A stretch of DNA of 64,000 nt from JAPOVO01 sp026708165 (GTDB taxonomy: Bacteria > Chloroflexota > UBA11872 > VXNJ01): positions 1,054,001 through 1,118,000 of the forward strand of contig OZ242360.1 of assembly GCA_965208775.1 (NCBI GenBank), in the 5' to 3' direction. The notes below the pieces were generated by a model. The model was not told where the DNA came from. It worked only from the letters and a program-made list of their open reading frames with translations, and ran no database searches. Of the stretch, positions 25,403-34,356 are shown piece by piece. Position 1 is the stretch's first letter; every line of letters begins with the position of its first letter. A program made the position numbers and the translations under genes.

Positions 25403-26623
25403 CTAACCTGCCGGATGGCGCGCCGCCGAAACCGCGCGTTCGCCCAGGGCAATGGCCGCTACCAGAGCGCCGCCCAGCGCGAGACATCCAACGAACACGA
25501 ACAGTCCCGAAAGCCCAATCGCGTCGGCGACCGCGCCGGCGGTGGCGGGTCCCGCGAACATGCCCACCGCATACACCGCCTGGAAAACCCCCATCGCGCT
25601 CGCCCGCTCTCGTTCCGGCGCGGCTTTGATCGCCAACCCCATCAGTATCGGAAACACGACTCCCTTCCCAAGCCCCCCGACAACCTGAAGCGCGTAGACG
25701 TGAAACACGGTGCCGGCCAGCGGCAGAGCCAGAGCCGCCAGCGCCGCGACGACCGACCCGGCGACTATCAAATTGCGCTCACCTACGCGCGCGGCCGCCG
25801 CCGCCGCGATCACCGACGCTATGGCATAGGACAGGAATCCGAGTGTCGTCAGTACTCCGAGGTCCGTGCTCGACGCCCCTAACCGGTCCGCGAGCACCGG
25901 AACGAATCCCATCGTTAGAGCGAACGTGAGGTATTGATTTATCGCCGCCAGGCCCGAAACGATCAGCAACTGCCGGACGGTCATCACCCTTCTGAAGCGG
26001 CGAATCGACATCGGCCGATGCGCCGGTATTGGCCGCTCGCCCGCCACGGCCATTGCGATAACCCCGGCCACGCCGAAGACAGCGCCCGCCCAGAACGTCG
26101 AAGTCACGCCAAACGCATCGGCCAGCTTGCCTCCAAGCAGACTGACGAACACCTGCGTCCCCGACGTCAACGCGATCATCAGAGCCGTGGCGCGGGTCGC
26201 GTTCTCCGGCCTGAAGAACGCCGCGAAATAGACGGACAGCGGAACGAACGAGGCCGCGCCGATTCCATGGACCCCTCGCCAAACCACGAGCATCCACGGA
26301 GTTGACAGCAAAGCCATTCCGGCGTCGCCGATCGCGTTGGCCGCCAGTCCGCCGATGATGAAGGGAACCCGCTTGCCTGTACGGTCCGACAGGTATCCCA
26401 CCGGTATCCGCAGCACGAACTGCACGAATCCGTACGCCGCGACGATAAATCCGATTACGCTCAGCGACGCCCCAATAGACCCGGCGAACACCGCAAGTGT
26501 CGGAATGTAGACGTACAGAGACCCCCAAAAGCACACGACGCCGATGACAAATCCAATCCGGCGGCGTGTATCTGGAGGGATGTATTGCCGGGGCTCCACC
26601 GGCCTCGACTCGCGCATCGCCAT
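25403..26623 (-). CDS. Major facilitator superfamily transporter
   Basis: A 406-residue, 12-helix MFS protein of the drug/sugar exporter type. The loop-2/3 motif GYLSDRTGKRVPFIIGG (about 76-92) is the MFS signature, and a second half begins near residue 210. Charged residues within helices are few, so the substrate cannot be guessed. ATG 26623; a second ATG two codons in is equally likely. The gene is separated by 118 bases from the dehydrogenase gene upstream on the same strand. Confidence 0.92.
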   Translation of the reverse strand: MAMRESRPVEPRQYIPPDTRRRIGFVIGVVCFWGSLYVYIPTLAVFAGSIGASLSVIGFIVAAYGFVQFVLRIPVGYLSDRTGKRVPFIIGGLAANAIGDAGMALLSTPWMLVVWRGVHGIGAASFVPLSVYFAAFFRPENATRATALMIALTSGTQVFVSLLGGKLADAFGVTSTFWAGAVFGVAGVIAMAVAGERPIPAHRPMSIRRFRRVMTVRQLLIVSGLAAINQYLTFALTMGFVPVLADRLGASSTDLGVLTTLGFLSYAIASVIAAAAAARVGERNLIVAGSVVAALAALALPLAGTVFHVYALQVVGGLGKGVVFPILMGLAIKAAPERERASAMGVFQAVYAVGMFAGPATAGAVADAIGLSGLFVFVGCLALGGALVAAIALGERAVSAARHPAG

Positions 26624-26741
26624 CAGCTGCGGCGGCGCGTCATGGCGACCGGAATCGAAGGCAAGGGCCCGGTAGTCGACCGGCGCGCACGGCCTATGCG
26701 GACCGCCGTGCGCGAGGCTTTAGCTCCTCCGCTCCGGAAGC

Positions 26742-27704
26742 TCAGTAGCCTGCGCGCACGTTGACCACGTTAGCCAGAGGCCAGCCCTGCTCAAACCTGT
26801 CGAGGTTGTCGAGGAATATCTGATAGTGACGTTCATAGACCTTCGGCGACGTGCCGGACGAATGGTACGTGAGTATCACGTTGTGCATGTCCCACAGCGG
26901 TGAATCGGCCGGAAGTGGCTCCGGCTCCATGACGTCCAGCCCCGCGCCGGCGATTTCACCCGACTGCAGTGCGGCTATCAGATCGTCCTGGTTGACCGTC
27001 CCGCCCCGCCCCACATTGAAGAAATAGGCCGACGGCTTCATCCTGCGAAACTGGTCGCGCGCAAACGTATGCCGGGAATTGGGAGTCAGCGGCAGCGTGT
27101 CGGCCACGAAGTCCGCTCGACCGATTATCTCGTCCAGACCCTCGGGACCGTATACCTCGTCCACGCTTACCGGTTTCGTGGTCACCCGCATCTTCGTCGC
27201 CAGGACCGTCATACCGAGCGCTTTTGCCTTGTCCGCCAGCGCTCCTCCCAGGTCCCCCAGGCCCGCTATTGCGATCACGCTCCCATCCAGTTCACAGGTG
27301 TTCACGTTAGTTCCAATCCAGTTACGGTCGTCCTGAGCGCGAACGGCCCGCGGCAGGTCGCGGGCAAACGCAAGCATCATCGCCAGCACATGCTCCGAAA
27401 TCTGCGTCGCGTGAGCGCCGCTCATGTTCGTAACGGTTATTCCCGAATCGGCAAGCTCCGGCGACGCGACGTTCTCGACCCCCGCCGAGTTGGTCTGAAA
27501 CCATTTAAGACGGCCAGCCTTTCCGATCATGTCGGGACTGAGGATCCCGCCGAACAACACGTCCGCCTTACCGATCACCGCCTCGAGTTCCTCGTCGGTT
27601 CCCGCGACGATCACCTCCGCGTCGCCATCGCTCAAGACCGCCTGTATCCGCTCAACAAGCCCGGCGTCAGGCTCAAAACCGACCACCACAGTTTTTGCAG
27701 CCAC
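26742..27704 (-). CDS. D-2-hydroxyacid dehydrogenase family protein
   Basis: A 320-residue NAD(P)-dependent enzyme. The Rossmann motif is AIAGLGDLGGALADKAKALG (about 144-163), with catalytic Arg and Glu candidates in TLPLTPNSRHTF / NVGRGGTVNQDDL and LDVMEPEPLP. The usual His of the PHxxG motif is in TYHSSGTSP, so Thr-Tyr replaces the common Thr-Pro. The substrate, a 2-hydroxy or 2-oxo acid, is unknown. The start is a GTG at 27704. It is divergent from the family A gene at 27946. Confidence 0.92.
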   Translation of the reverse strand: MAAKTVVVGFEPDAGLVERIQAVLSDGDAEVIVAGTDEELEAVIGKADVLFGGILSPDMIGKAGRLKWFQTNSAGVENVASPELADSGITVTNMSGAHATQISEHVLAMMLAFARDLPRAVRAQDDRNWIGTNVNTCELDGSVIAIAGLGDLGGALADKAKALGMTVLATKMRVTTKPVSVDEVYGPEGLDEIIGRADFVADTLPLTPNSRHTFARDQFRRMKPSAYFFNVGRGGTVNQDDLIAALQSGEIAGAGLDVMEPEPLPADSPLWDMHNVILTYHSSGTSPKVYERHYQIFLDNLDRFEQGWPLANVVNVRAGY

Positions 27705-27945
27705 TGAATATGTCTCCCCGGTAATCCCACGACGAAAAAGAGATTAGTCTTCCCGGCCCAATGCGCAAAGCCGACCTTGACACGGCCCGTTTCGTACCCT
27801 GGCCCGAATCAAAACCTGCGGCGCGGCACCCCGCTCGCCTTGCCCGATCCCAGCCAAATCGCGTGCGATAACATCGCTCGTTGCCGTGCCGCCAGCTAGG
27901 CGGCAGGTGGCTGGAACCGTAAGTCGAGCGAGTTGCTGGGGAAGC

Positions 27946-29457
27946 ATGACGGATATTCCGGCACGTCCACTCGCGGTATGGACCGGCCGGGTGTTGCTGC
28001 TGGGCGCGGTCGCGTTCTGGTGGGGAGCGGTCGTGGTTCCGCCACTTGTAAGCCTGACGTTCCCTGAACTGCTTTCGCCCGACGCGATTCCGTGGAATCT
28101 CAACCCCAACAACGAGGGAACCGTCGCAAACACGATTTCCGCCGGAGCGCTACTGACCGTGGGAGCGCTCGCACTCGTCAACGCCCTTAAGCTCGTCCCC
28201 AGGCTTCGATCTCGTGACGTCGGGCGCGATACAACCGTTCCGCTGTTCCACAGGCTCGCATCTCAAGACTGGATCGCGGCGGGTGGCTGGTCCGCGCTGG
28301 CGATTACGGCGACTCTTCTGGGCTGGGAAGAGACCGCCGAGTTCAAATCAGCAGGGCTCCCCCTCGGGAAGTCAGTGCTCGGCGAAGGCTACCATGAGAC
28401 TTTCTGGCCTGTGCTCGCCAGTCCGCTGATAGTCGCGTTTGTGCTGGCGATGGGTATCTTCATAGGCAAGGGGCTCCCTTCGACAAGTTCGGGGCGGCAG
28501 GTCCGCGGTCTGCTGGTTCTCGGCCTGACCGCGTGGGTGCTGGCTATCGTGTATGAAGTGAGCGGAGAGTTCGCGTTCGGTGACTATCGGGCAATATCGC
28601 GATTGCTCGAAGAGACTTTGGAGTTCGGCGGGAGCCTGGTAATCGGACTAGGCGCGGCAATCGCCTTGCGCGCACCGGCTATCCCCCGACCGGTTCCGGA
28701 GGCTCCCTGCGGGCAAGCTCGAAATGCCGGCCGAAAGTTCCTGGACCGCGGCCGGTTTCGGCCAATGGCGTGGTCGCTGGCGGCCGTCGCCATAGTTGCC
28801 GGCATCGCCGCTATCAGTATTGTCACCCCGCCTTTTCGCGAGGCGCCGCTCGCCGACGCGCGCGCATCTTCCAGCACTGGGGCCTTTCAAGTGAGCCTTT
28901 ATGACGATAGATCTCTGGTCCAGGAATTGGGCAGGCTCCCCGCGTTCCCGGTCCGCATTGATCTGCGCGTCGTCAATCGCGATCCTCTGGGCCGCCCCGG
29001 GACCATGATCTGGCGAGTGATAGAAGCCGGAGAAACAGACTCGGGTCGCATATTTCGCGAGGGTCGCTTGGAGGTTGCGGCGGGTGAGCATCCGAGCTGG
29101 GAAACCCTTGAGTTATCCCCGCTCTCAGAAGCTGAGGGCCGTTCCCTGGCCTTACAACTGATAGCTCAGGTTGAGCCGAACGCACACTTGCTCATCGGCG
29201 CGACGAAGACCAACCGCTACCAGGACGGACGGCTCTGGATCAACGGCGAACTGACGTGGCCGGACCAGAATATTGAGTTCGTAGCCTTCACGGCGCCCGA
29301 GTTGACCCGCAGCAAGATCCGGGCGATGTTGGGTGTCCTTACATCCCACTGGCGCTGGCCCGTTATGGTGTTGGAAGTGGCTATCGCGATGACGCTCATC
29401 ACGTTTATCCCGGTTCTCTTGGTAACTGCCGCTCTGCCGGGGCGCGGCTGGCCGTAG
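27946..29457 (+). CDS. Polytopic membrane protein with ectodomain, family A copy 1 (A1)
   Basis: A 503-residue protein of a family I cannot name. Seven helices occupy about residues 10-290, starting with RVLLLGAVAFWWGAVVVPPL. A conserved LLEETLEF motif lies before helix six. Residues ~295-455 are a predicted beta-rich ectodomain (LRVVNRDPLGRPGTMIWRVI, LLIGATKTNRYQDGRLWING), and a final helix at ~468-492 ends LLVTAALPGRG. The ATG at 27946 follows GGGAAGC. The GT-C-like gene B1 starts 14 bases downstream. Copies A2 and A3 share the whole layout. A1 alone carries an extra peptide, PSTSSGRQ, that comes from an interspersed repeat at 28476-28501. Role as a partner of B is inferred. Confidence 0.85.
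   Translation: MTDIPARPLAVWTGRVLLLGAVAFWWGAVVVPPLVSLTFPELLSPDAIPWNLNPNNEGTVANTISAGALLTVGALALVNALKLVPRLRSRDVGRDTTVPLFHRLASQDWIAAGGWSALAITATLLGWEETAEFKSAGLPLGKSVLGEGYHETFWPVLASPLIVAFVLAMGIFIGKGLPSTSSGRQVRGLLVLGLTAWVLAIVYEVSGEFAFGDYRAISRLLEETLEFGGSLVIGLGAAIALRAPAIPRPVPEAPCGQARNAGRKFLDRGRFRPMAWSLAAVAIVAGIAAISIVTPPFREAPLADARASSSTGAFQVSLYDDRSLVQELGRLPAFPVRIDLRVVNRDPLGRPGTMIWRVIEAGETDSGRIFREGRLEVAAGEHPSWETLELSPLSEAEGRSLALQLIAQVEPNAHLLIGATKTNRYQDGRLWINGELTWPDQNIEFVAFTAPELTRSKIRAMLGVLTSHWRWPVMVLEVAIAMTLITFIPVLLVTAALPGRGWP
28476..28501. repeat. Interspersed repeat core inside the A1 coding sequence
   Basis: CCCTTCGACAAGTTCGGGGC followed by GGCAGG is the reverse complement, with a few changes, of the CCTGCCCTGAGCTTGTCGAAGGG core seen at 4726-4747. 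It encodes PSTSSGRQ in a cytoplasmic or extracellular loop. A2 and A3 lack these residues at the same place. Confidence 0.75.
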
Positions 29458-29471
29458 CAAGGCCAGGTCCG

Positions 29472-32273
29472 ATGACAGTCGATCCATCGGTAGTCCCCGG
29501 GCTGCTCTTCCTGCTCGGAGAGCTCGTCGCCCTCGCCGCCGTCGGCTACGTGATCGTCCGCACCGCGTTGCGAGAGACCGACGACCGCGTAGCGCTGGCG
29601 CAGGGCTTGGTGGTCGGACCGGCGATCTGGGTCGTCGTCGTCAACATTGTGATGTACGCACTCCCGGGAATGACCGGGGCCGTCGCTGGTTGGATATTCG
29701 TATTGGCGCTGGCCGCGGTCCTCACCTGGCGCGCTCCGAAACCGATTCGCCCGCGGCTGTTGGTAGCGTCGGGGTTTTCCCTGGGGGCTCTGGCGGTGTT
29801 CTGGGTCGCGCTCGCCAGCCGGCAGACCGTGGGGATTCCCGACGTAGCCATGCATCTGGGACTGCACGCATCGATCCGCGCGGGCGGTTTTCCGCCGGAA
29901 CTAACGTGGAATCCGGGCACGCCCGCCCCATACCACTACGGCATCGCTTTGCTAACCGGATTGCTGGCGCCGCCTTCGGGACCCAATCTGGCGTTTGTCC
30001 AGGAGTTGCTGGGCGCGTATGCGTGGATGAGCCTCTTCCTGGTTGTCGTTGCGACACTCTTGAGGCGCGCCTCCGGATTGGCCGTGCTGGTTGTCGCCCC
30101 GCTCCTGCTCACGGCCGGCGCGTGGACATTCGACGGTGCGCCGGCCCGGATCGTCGAGATCGTCTTGCCGGCGGGAATCCCCGTTGCCGGACTCCGGGCC
30201 TCGCTCGCGCAGATTTACTGGCCCTCCGTCAACCTGCCGTGGGACTCGATAAACGAAGCGCTGCCGGACATATATAAGCCGGCGCTTACACTGCCATACG
30301 CGGCAGCGTTCGTCATGCTTTCACACGCTGCTCGCCCCCGGCGTCGATCCTGGCCCTTCGCAATTGCCCTTGCCGCCCTGTTCGGGTTTCTCGCTCTCAC
30401 TTCTTCCACGCTCACCCCCATAGTTTTCGTCCTTTGGGCTGGACTGGAAGCGGTCTGGTTTATACGCTCAAAACGCGCCAGGTCCTTTAAGCAGCGAGAC
30501 CTGATTCGACCAGCGTCCGGGCTTGCTCTCGCGGTACTGCTGTTCCTCTTGAGCGGATCGCTTACAAGCATGTTGAACGACTCGTTGATCTCCGGGCTGG
30601 CGATCGGCTGGAACCAATACCTGGATCGCTGGCGGCTGCTAGGAACAATTGAACGATTCCCCGGGGGAGTCGGGTTAGTCGGCCTGGGGCCGCTGGCCGC
30701 TGCGGGCGCCGCGGTGCTCCTAGCGCGTGGTGACAATCTGGTGCGGGCGCTCGCGGCCGGTGCCTGTCTACTGATTCTTGCCGCGGTGCCGCTGGTTTAC
30801 GAGCCGGTGCCGGGCGACGTGGGCAGAATCGAAGGCCATGCCCGAAACTTCGCGTTGTATGCATTGCTGCTTGCCGTTGGCATCCGCCTCGCCGGCCTGC
30901 GCAGCGGGCGCTGGCGCTATGCCGCCGCTGCCGCCGTTGCCGCTCTGGTTACATGGCCGACGGTTGCGCAGCCCGTGCGTAATGTGGGCGTGGCGCTTGG
31001 TGATGGCATCGAGCTCTCGGATGCTCGGCCGCCGCGGGAGCAGGAGGCCGAGATACAGGTCAAAAGCCGGTACGCTCTCGAATCACTGCCCTCCAACCGC
31101 ATCGCGGCCTACGTACGCAACAACACTCCGGTCCAGGCGCGCGTGTTTTCGCCTCACCCGAACGAGATGACCTACGCCACCGGCCGTCCCAACGCTTCAG
31201 GATTTGCGGGGCAAGTTCACCTCGAGTACACCCACGGCCCGGAATTCCAGGATGTCCGGAATTACCTGGAGCCCAGAGCCATCGCCCGCCTCGGCTACGA
31301 ATACGTTCACGCACCCGATTCGTGGGTCGCCAGTTTGCCCGGCGAGGCGTTGGCCTGGCTCAATGACCCAAATCTCTTTGAGCTTCTGGTCCGCGACGAG
31401 TCCGAGAGCCTCTATCGAGTGCTGCCCGCGCTCCTCAGCATGGATACCGCTCCTCCGCCCGCATCGTTCGAGGCTCTGCGGCAGGCTGTTCCCGCGTCCG
31501 CGACGGTATACATGCCCGGAGGATTCGCAACTCGTTCCCGTGTCCGCGCGGCGTCGGTGCTCTCTCATACCCGACTGCACGGCGACATAAGTCTGGCGAA
31601 TCTGCATTTGCGGACTTCGTGGAACGTCGAGCCGCTCGCCGATCAAGTCCCCGACCTGATAATCATGTCGCCGCAGTTCGTGCCGTGGATGTTGCCGCCG
31701 GCCGCCCGGCAGCCGATTTGGTGGAACGAGGATAGTGCCGTATTCGCCATCAGTGACACCGTCGGTCCGACCATGCCGCCTCCATCGGCCCCGCCGCCGC
31801 TGCCGTTCAGTGTTCGGATCTCAGACGCGCTCGCAGCCGACGGCCGGATGGCCTTCACAGCGACCTTTGACGACCGCGCACCCGAACAGTGGACCGGACA
31901 GGACTGGATCGTGATCGCCCTGGACGATTCGCCTTGGGGTATCCCCACGCGTTTTCTTCCTGACGGTTTCACGCCGGCGAGCGCCGCGTGGTTTCCCGGT
32001 CAGATAGGCCCGGGCTGGGGCCAGACCTCCCGTCGGTACGAGTTCGATTTCCGGGCCGGCAGACTGGCAGTCCGAGGTGAAGACGGCGTATTGACGTCCG
32101 TCGAATCGTCCGAATGGATAGGGGGTTCAGGAAATTACGTGCTGGCTGTGCGTTTGCGCCAGCAAATTCAGCCGCCCTTGTGGCGGGATGCCGCCGTCAT
32201 TCCCATACTGAAGGTCACCGTCTCCGAGACCGGTGAGGTCTCATATCGGGTCCACGAGGAGGTCGGCGGCTAG
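29472..32273 (+). CDS. GT-C-like polytopic membrane protein, family B copy 1 (B1)
   Basis: A 933-residue protein. About ten helices lie within residues 1-480. The first large loop has Asp124 and His128 (IPDVAMHLGLHASIRAGGF), then FPPE, NPGTPAPYHYG (to 157). All are kept in B2 and B3, as expected of a GT-C glycosyltransferase active-site loop. A conserved GRIEGHARNFALYALLLA helix precedes an extracytoplasmic part (about 500-930) that includes VFSPHPNEMTYATGRPNASG and ends in a beta-rich domain. The architecture recalls large lipid-linked-sugar transferases such as the DUF2298/YYY-type proteins, but I cannot assign a family. It lies between A1 (14-base gap) and A2 (19-base gap), all on one strand, an apparent operon. 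Confidence 0.85.
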   Translation: MTVDPSVVPGLLFLLGELVALAAVGYVIVRTALRETDDRVALAQGLVVGPAIWVVVVNIVMYALPGMTGAVAGWIFVLALAAVLTWRAPKPIRPRLLVASGFSLGALAVFWVALASRQTVGIPDVAMHLGLHASIRAGGFPPELTWNPGTPAPYHYGIALLTGLLAPPSGPNLAFVQELLGAYAWMSLFLVVVATLLRRASGLAVLVVAPLLLTAGAWTFDGAPARIVEIVLPAGIPVAGLRASLAQIYWPSVNLPWDSINEALPDIYKPALTLPYAAAFVMLSHAARPRRRSWPFAIALAALFGFLALTSSTLTPIVFVLWAGLEAVWFIRSKRARSFKQRDLIRPASGLALAVLLFLLSGSLTSMLNDSLISGLAIGWNQYLDRWRLLGTIERFPGGVGLVGLGPLAAAGAAVLLARGDNLVRALAAGACLLILAAVPLVYEPVPGDVGRIEGHARNFALYALLLAVGIRLAGLRSGRWRYAAAAAVAALVTWPTVAQPVRNVGVALGDGIELSDARPPREQEAEIQVKSRYALESLPSNRIAAYVRNNTPVQARVFSPHPNEMTYATGRPNASGFAGQVHLEYTHGPEFQDVRNYLEPRAIARLGYEYVHAPDSWVASLPGEALAWLNDPNLFELLVRDESESLYRVLPALLSMDTAPPPASFEALRQAVPASATVYMPGGFATRSRVRAASVLSHTRLHGDISLANLHLRTSWNVEPLADQVPDLIIMSPQFVPWMLPPAARQPIWWNEDSAVFAISDTVGPTMPPPSAPPPLPFSVRISDALAADGRMAFTATFDDRAPEQWTGQDWIVIALDDSPWGIPTRFLPDGFTPASAAWFPGQIGPGWGQTSRRYEFDFRAGRLAVRGEDGVLTSVESSEWIGGSGNYVLAVRLRQQIQPPLWRDAAVIPILKVTVSETGEVSYRVHEEVGG

Positions 32274-32292
32274 CCAGTCCATAAATGGAACT

Positions 32293-33786
32293 ATGAGTCG
32301 CGTTATTACATTCAAGGGCATCACTGGCGTCCAGGCGTCACGGCTGGCGGAATGGACCGGCCGTTTGCTGCTGCTGGGCGCGGTTGCGTTTTGGTGGGGC
32401 GCGATCGTTGTGCCGCAGCTTTTTAGCTTGTCGTTTCCCTTGTTGCTCCCTTGGAGCGCCCTGCCGCCCCAACTCAATCCCGATGCCGAGGGATCAGTGG
32501 CAAATACCGTCTCCGCCGTTTGTCTGTTTGCAGTTGCGCTGATGGCGTTGGCCAACGCCCTTCGATCCTTCGGCGGGCTCACGACTCGGCACGCCCGGAA
32601 CCGGACTGCCATTTGGGGCTGGACACTGCTGGCCGCAATGACGGCTCTCGTAGCCTGGGAGGAGAAAACCGACTTTAGAGGCTGGCTGTTACCCGCTGCC
32701 GGTAAGGCCCTGTTCGGTGAACTATGGGCTTACACCTCAGGCATAGACGGCACCACGTTGCTGAGTCCGCTGATCCTGGCGTTCGTCGTCGCGATGTCGC
32801 TCTTCATCCGTAAGGGCCTGTCCTCCCGGGCGGTCCGCGTGCTGTTGATCATGGGTCTGACAGCCTGGCTGCTAAGCATCGTCTACGACAAGGGTGGTCT
32901 AAGGCTCGCGACCTCCGAATGGTACATCTTGAGCGTCCTGCTCGAAGAGACGCTTGAGTTCAGCGGGACACTGCTGATTGGCCTCGGTGCCGGCATCGCC
33001 CTCGGCGGCGGTGCGGTTTCACGACCGCAATCCGGCACTTTTGGGCGACGCCGGACGTTGCTGTCGCAGGTTGGGGCGGTGACTGCCGTCGTCGTGCTCG
33101 GCGGCTCTCTCATGCTGGTGGCCGTGTCTTCGTACCGCGAGCCGCTTCTCGACACCCGCGGGTCCGCCGTCTTCAACGTAAATCTCTACGATCACCCTGT
33201 CGAAGATCACTCTCTCATACAGGAACTGGGTGCATTCTCCACACCCCTGGCGCGCCTGAGGCTGCGTGTCGCCAACACCGACCCGCACGGTCGCGCGGGC
33301 GTCATGCTCTGGCGCGTGATGGAAGCCGGCCAAAACGGCTCGGGCCGCATACTCCGTGAGGGGCGAGTCAAGGTCGCGGCTGAGGACGAGCCACGCTGGG
33401 AAATCATCGACTTTCCGCCGCTCGCGGAAACCCTGGATTTACCGAAAGGCCGCCCCCTCGCCCTCCAGCTCGTGGCAGAAGTCGAACCGGAGGCCTACCT
33501 GCGCATTGGCGGAACCAAGACCCAGGACTTCGAGCATCTACAGTTCTTGATCAACGGTGAGGAAACATGGCCGAACCAGAAGCTGGAACTGGTGGCCTAC
33601 GGTCCGAGTAATGTGACGAGAGGCCAGCTTCAGGCGATTTGGCGCCACTTCGAGTGGTCCTGGTCAGTGCTGGCGGGGGCGGCTCTCATCGGCCTGTCCC
33701 TCATCACCTTCATCCCGGTTCTGCTGGTAACCGCCGCACTGCCGCGACGCGGCTTACCGAAACGAAGTCGGGATAACCAGCCGTAG
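32293..33786 (+). CDS. Polytopic membrane protein with ectodomain, family A copy 2 (A2)
   Basis: A 497-residue paralogue of A1 with the same plan: RLLLLGAVAFWWGAIVVPQL helix at the start, LLEETLEFSGTLLIGLGAGI before helix six, beta-rich ectodomain (about 290-455, with YLRIGGTKTQDFEHLQFLIN) and a final helix ending LLVTAALPRRG. The ATG at 32293 has GGAA just before it. Unlike A1 it has no repeat-derived insertion. It is the third gene of the A1-B1-A2 set, and no B gene follows it. It converges with the LysM gene. Confidence 0.85.
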   Translation: MSRVITFKGITGVQASRLAEWTGRLLLLGAVAFWWGAIVVPQLFSLSFPLLLPWSALPPQLNPDAEGSVANTVSAVCLFAVALMALANALRSFGGLTTRHARNRTAIWGWTLLAAMTALVAWEEKTDFRGWLLPAAGKALFGELWAYTSGIDGTTLLSPLILAFVVAMSLFIRKGLSSRAVRVLLIMGLTAWLLSIVYDKGGLRLATSEWYILSVLLEETLEFSGTLLIGLGAGIALGGGAVSRPQSGTFGRRRTLLSQVGAVTAVVVLGGSLMLVAVSSYREPLLDTRGSAVFNVNLYDHPVEDHSLIQELGAFSTPLARLRLRVANTDPHGRAGVMLWRVMEAGQNGSGRILREGRVKVAAEDEPRWEIIDFPPLAETLDLPKGRPLALQLVAEVEPEAYLRIGGTKTQDFEHLQFLINGEETWPNQKLELVAYGPSNVTRGQLQAIWRHFEWSWSVLAGAALIGLSLITFIPVLLVTAALPRRGLPKRSRDNQP

Positions 33787-33870
33787 TCCGCCCACAGTCG
33801 CCGAGGCTGACTGCGAAGCTCCTTGACGCTCGACCCACCGCCCGCGCTTGCAACTCACGCGGGCTGCCGG

Positions 33871-34320
33871 TCACTCGTTCGCTGAGGGAATCACCAATTC
33901 CTGTCCAACTGCCACAACATCCGGATTGGCAATGTCGTTGGCCGCGACGATCTCGTCCACCGAGACGCCAAACCTGTCGGCTATCGCCGAAAGCACGTCG
34001 CCCGGCTGCACCGTGTAGATGACCGGAGTCGGCGTCGGCGTCGCCCGGGGCCGCGGCGTGGGCGTGGGCGTAGGCTGCGCGGTGGGAGTGACTACAACAT
34101 TTTCCAGAGCCTTTTGGAGGTTGTCCTCTTCCACCTCCACCGTGACCGTTGAGGGCGCGCCGAACGTCCCCACCTCTACGTCGCGCGGTCGCAGCAGAAA
34201 ATACCAAAGCAAAAATACGAGCAGCGCCACCACCAGGAGCCCAACGAAGAACTCGCTCCCGCTCGCTGATCTTCTATCCCTGTCAAACAATGCTCTGAGC
34301 TGGTTCTGAACGGCCGTCAC
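33871..34320 (-). CDS. Membrane-anchored LysM protein
   Basis: A 149-residue protein. A single helix at about 24-43 (FFVGLLVVALLVFLLWYFLL) is preceded by a charged cytoplasmic tail. A long Thr/Pro-rich linker (about 78-100, TPTPTPRPRATPTPTP) leads to one LysM domain, YTVQPGDVLSAIADRFGVSV...NPDVVAVGQELVIP, which binds N-acetylglucosamine-containing polymers. It is probably an anchor or sensor of cell-wall or surface glycan. The start is GTG 34320. It may be co-transcribed with the aminotransferase-fold gene 36 bases upstream. Confidence 0.88.
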   Translation of the reverse strand: MTAVQNQLRALFDRDRRSASGSEFFVGLLVVALLVFLLWYFLLRPRDVEVGTFGAPSTVTVEVEEDNLQKALENVVVTPTAQPTPTPTPRPRATPTPTPVIYTVQPGDVLSAIADRFGVSVDEIVAANDIANPDVVAVGQELVIPSANE

Positions 34321-34356
34321 AGAGCGACAGAGAAGACACGAGTGTCGCCTTCTCGG

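Noticed and set aside
27744..28181. Minus-strand 145-codon frame at the start of A1
   Set aside because: Overlaps the conserved N-terminal half of A1, and its sequence matches no family.
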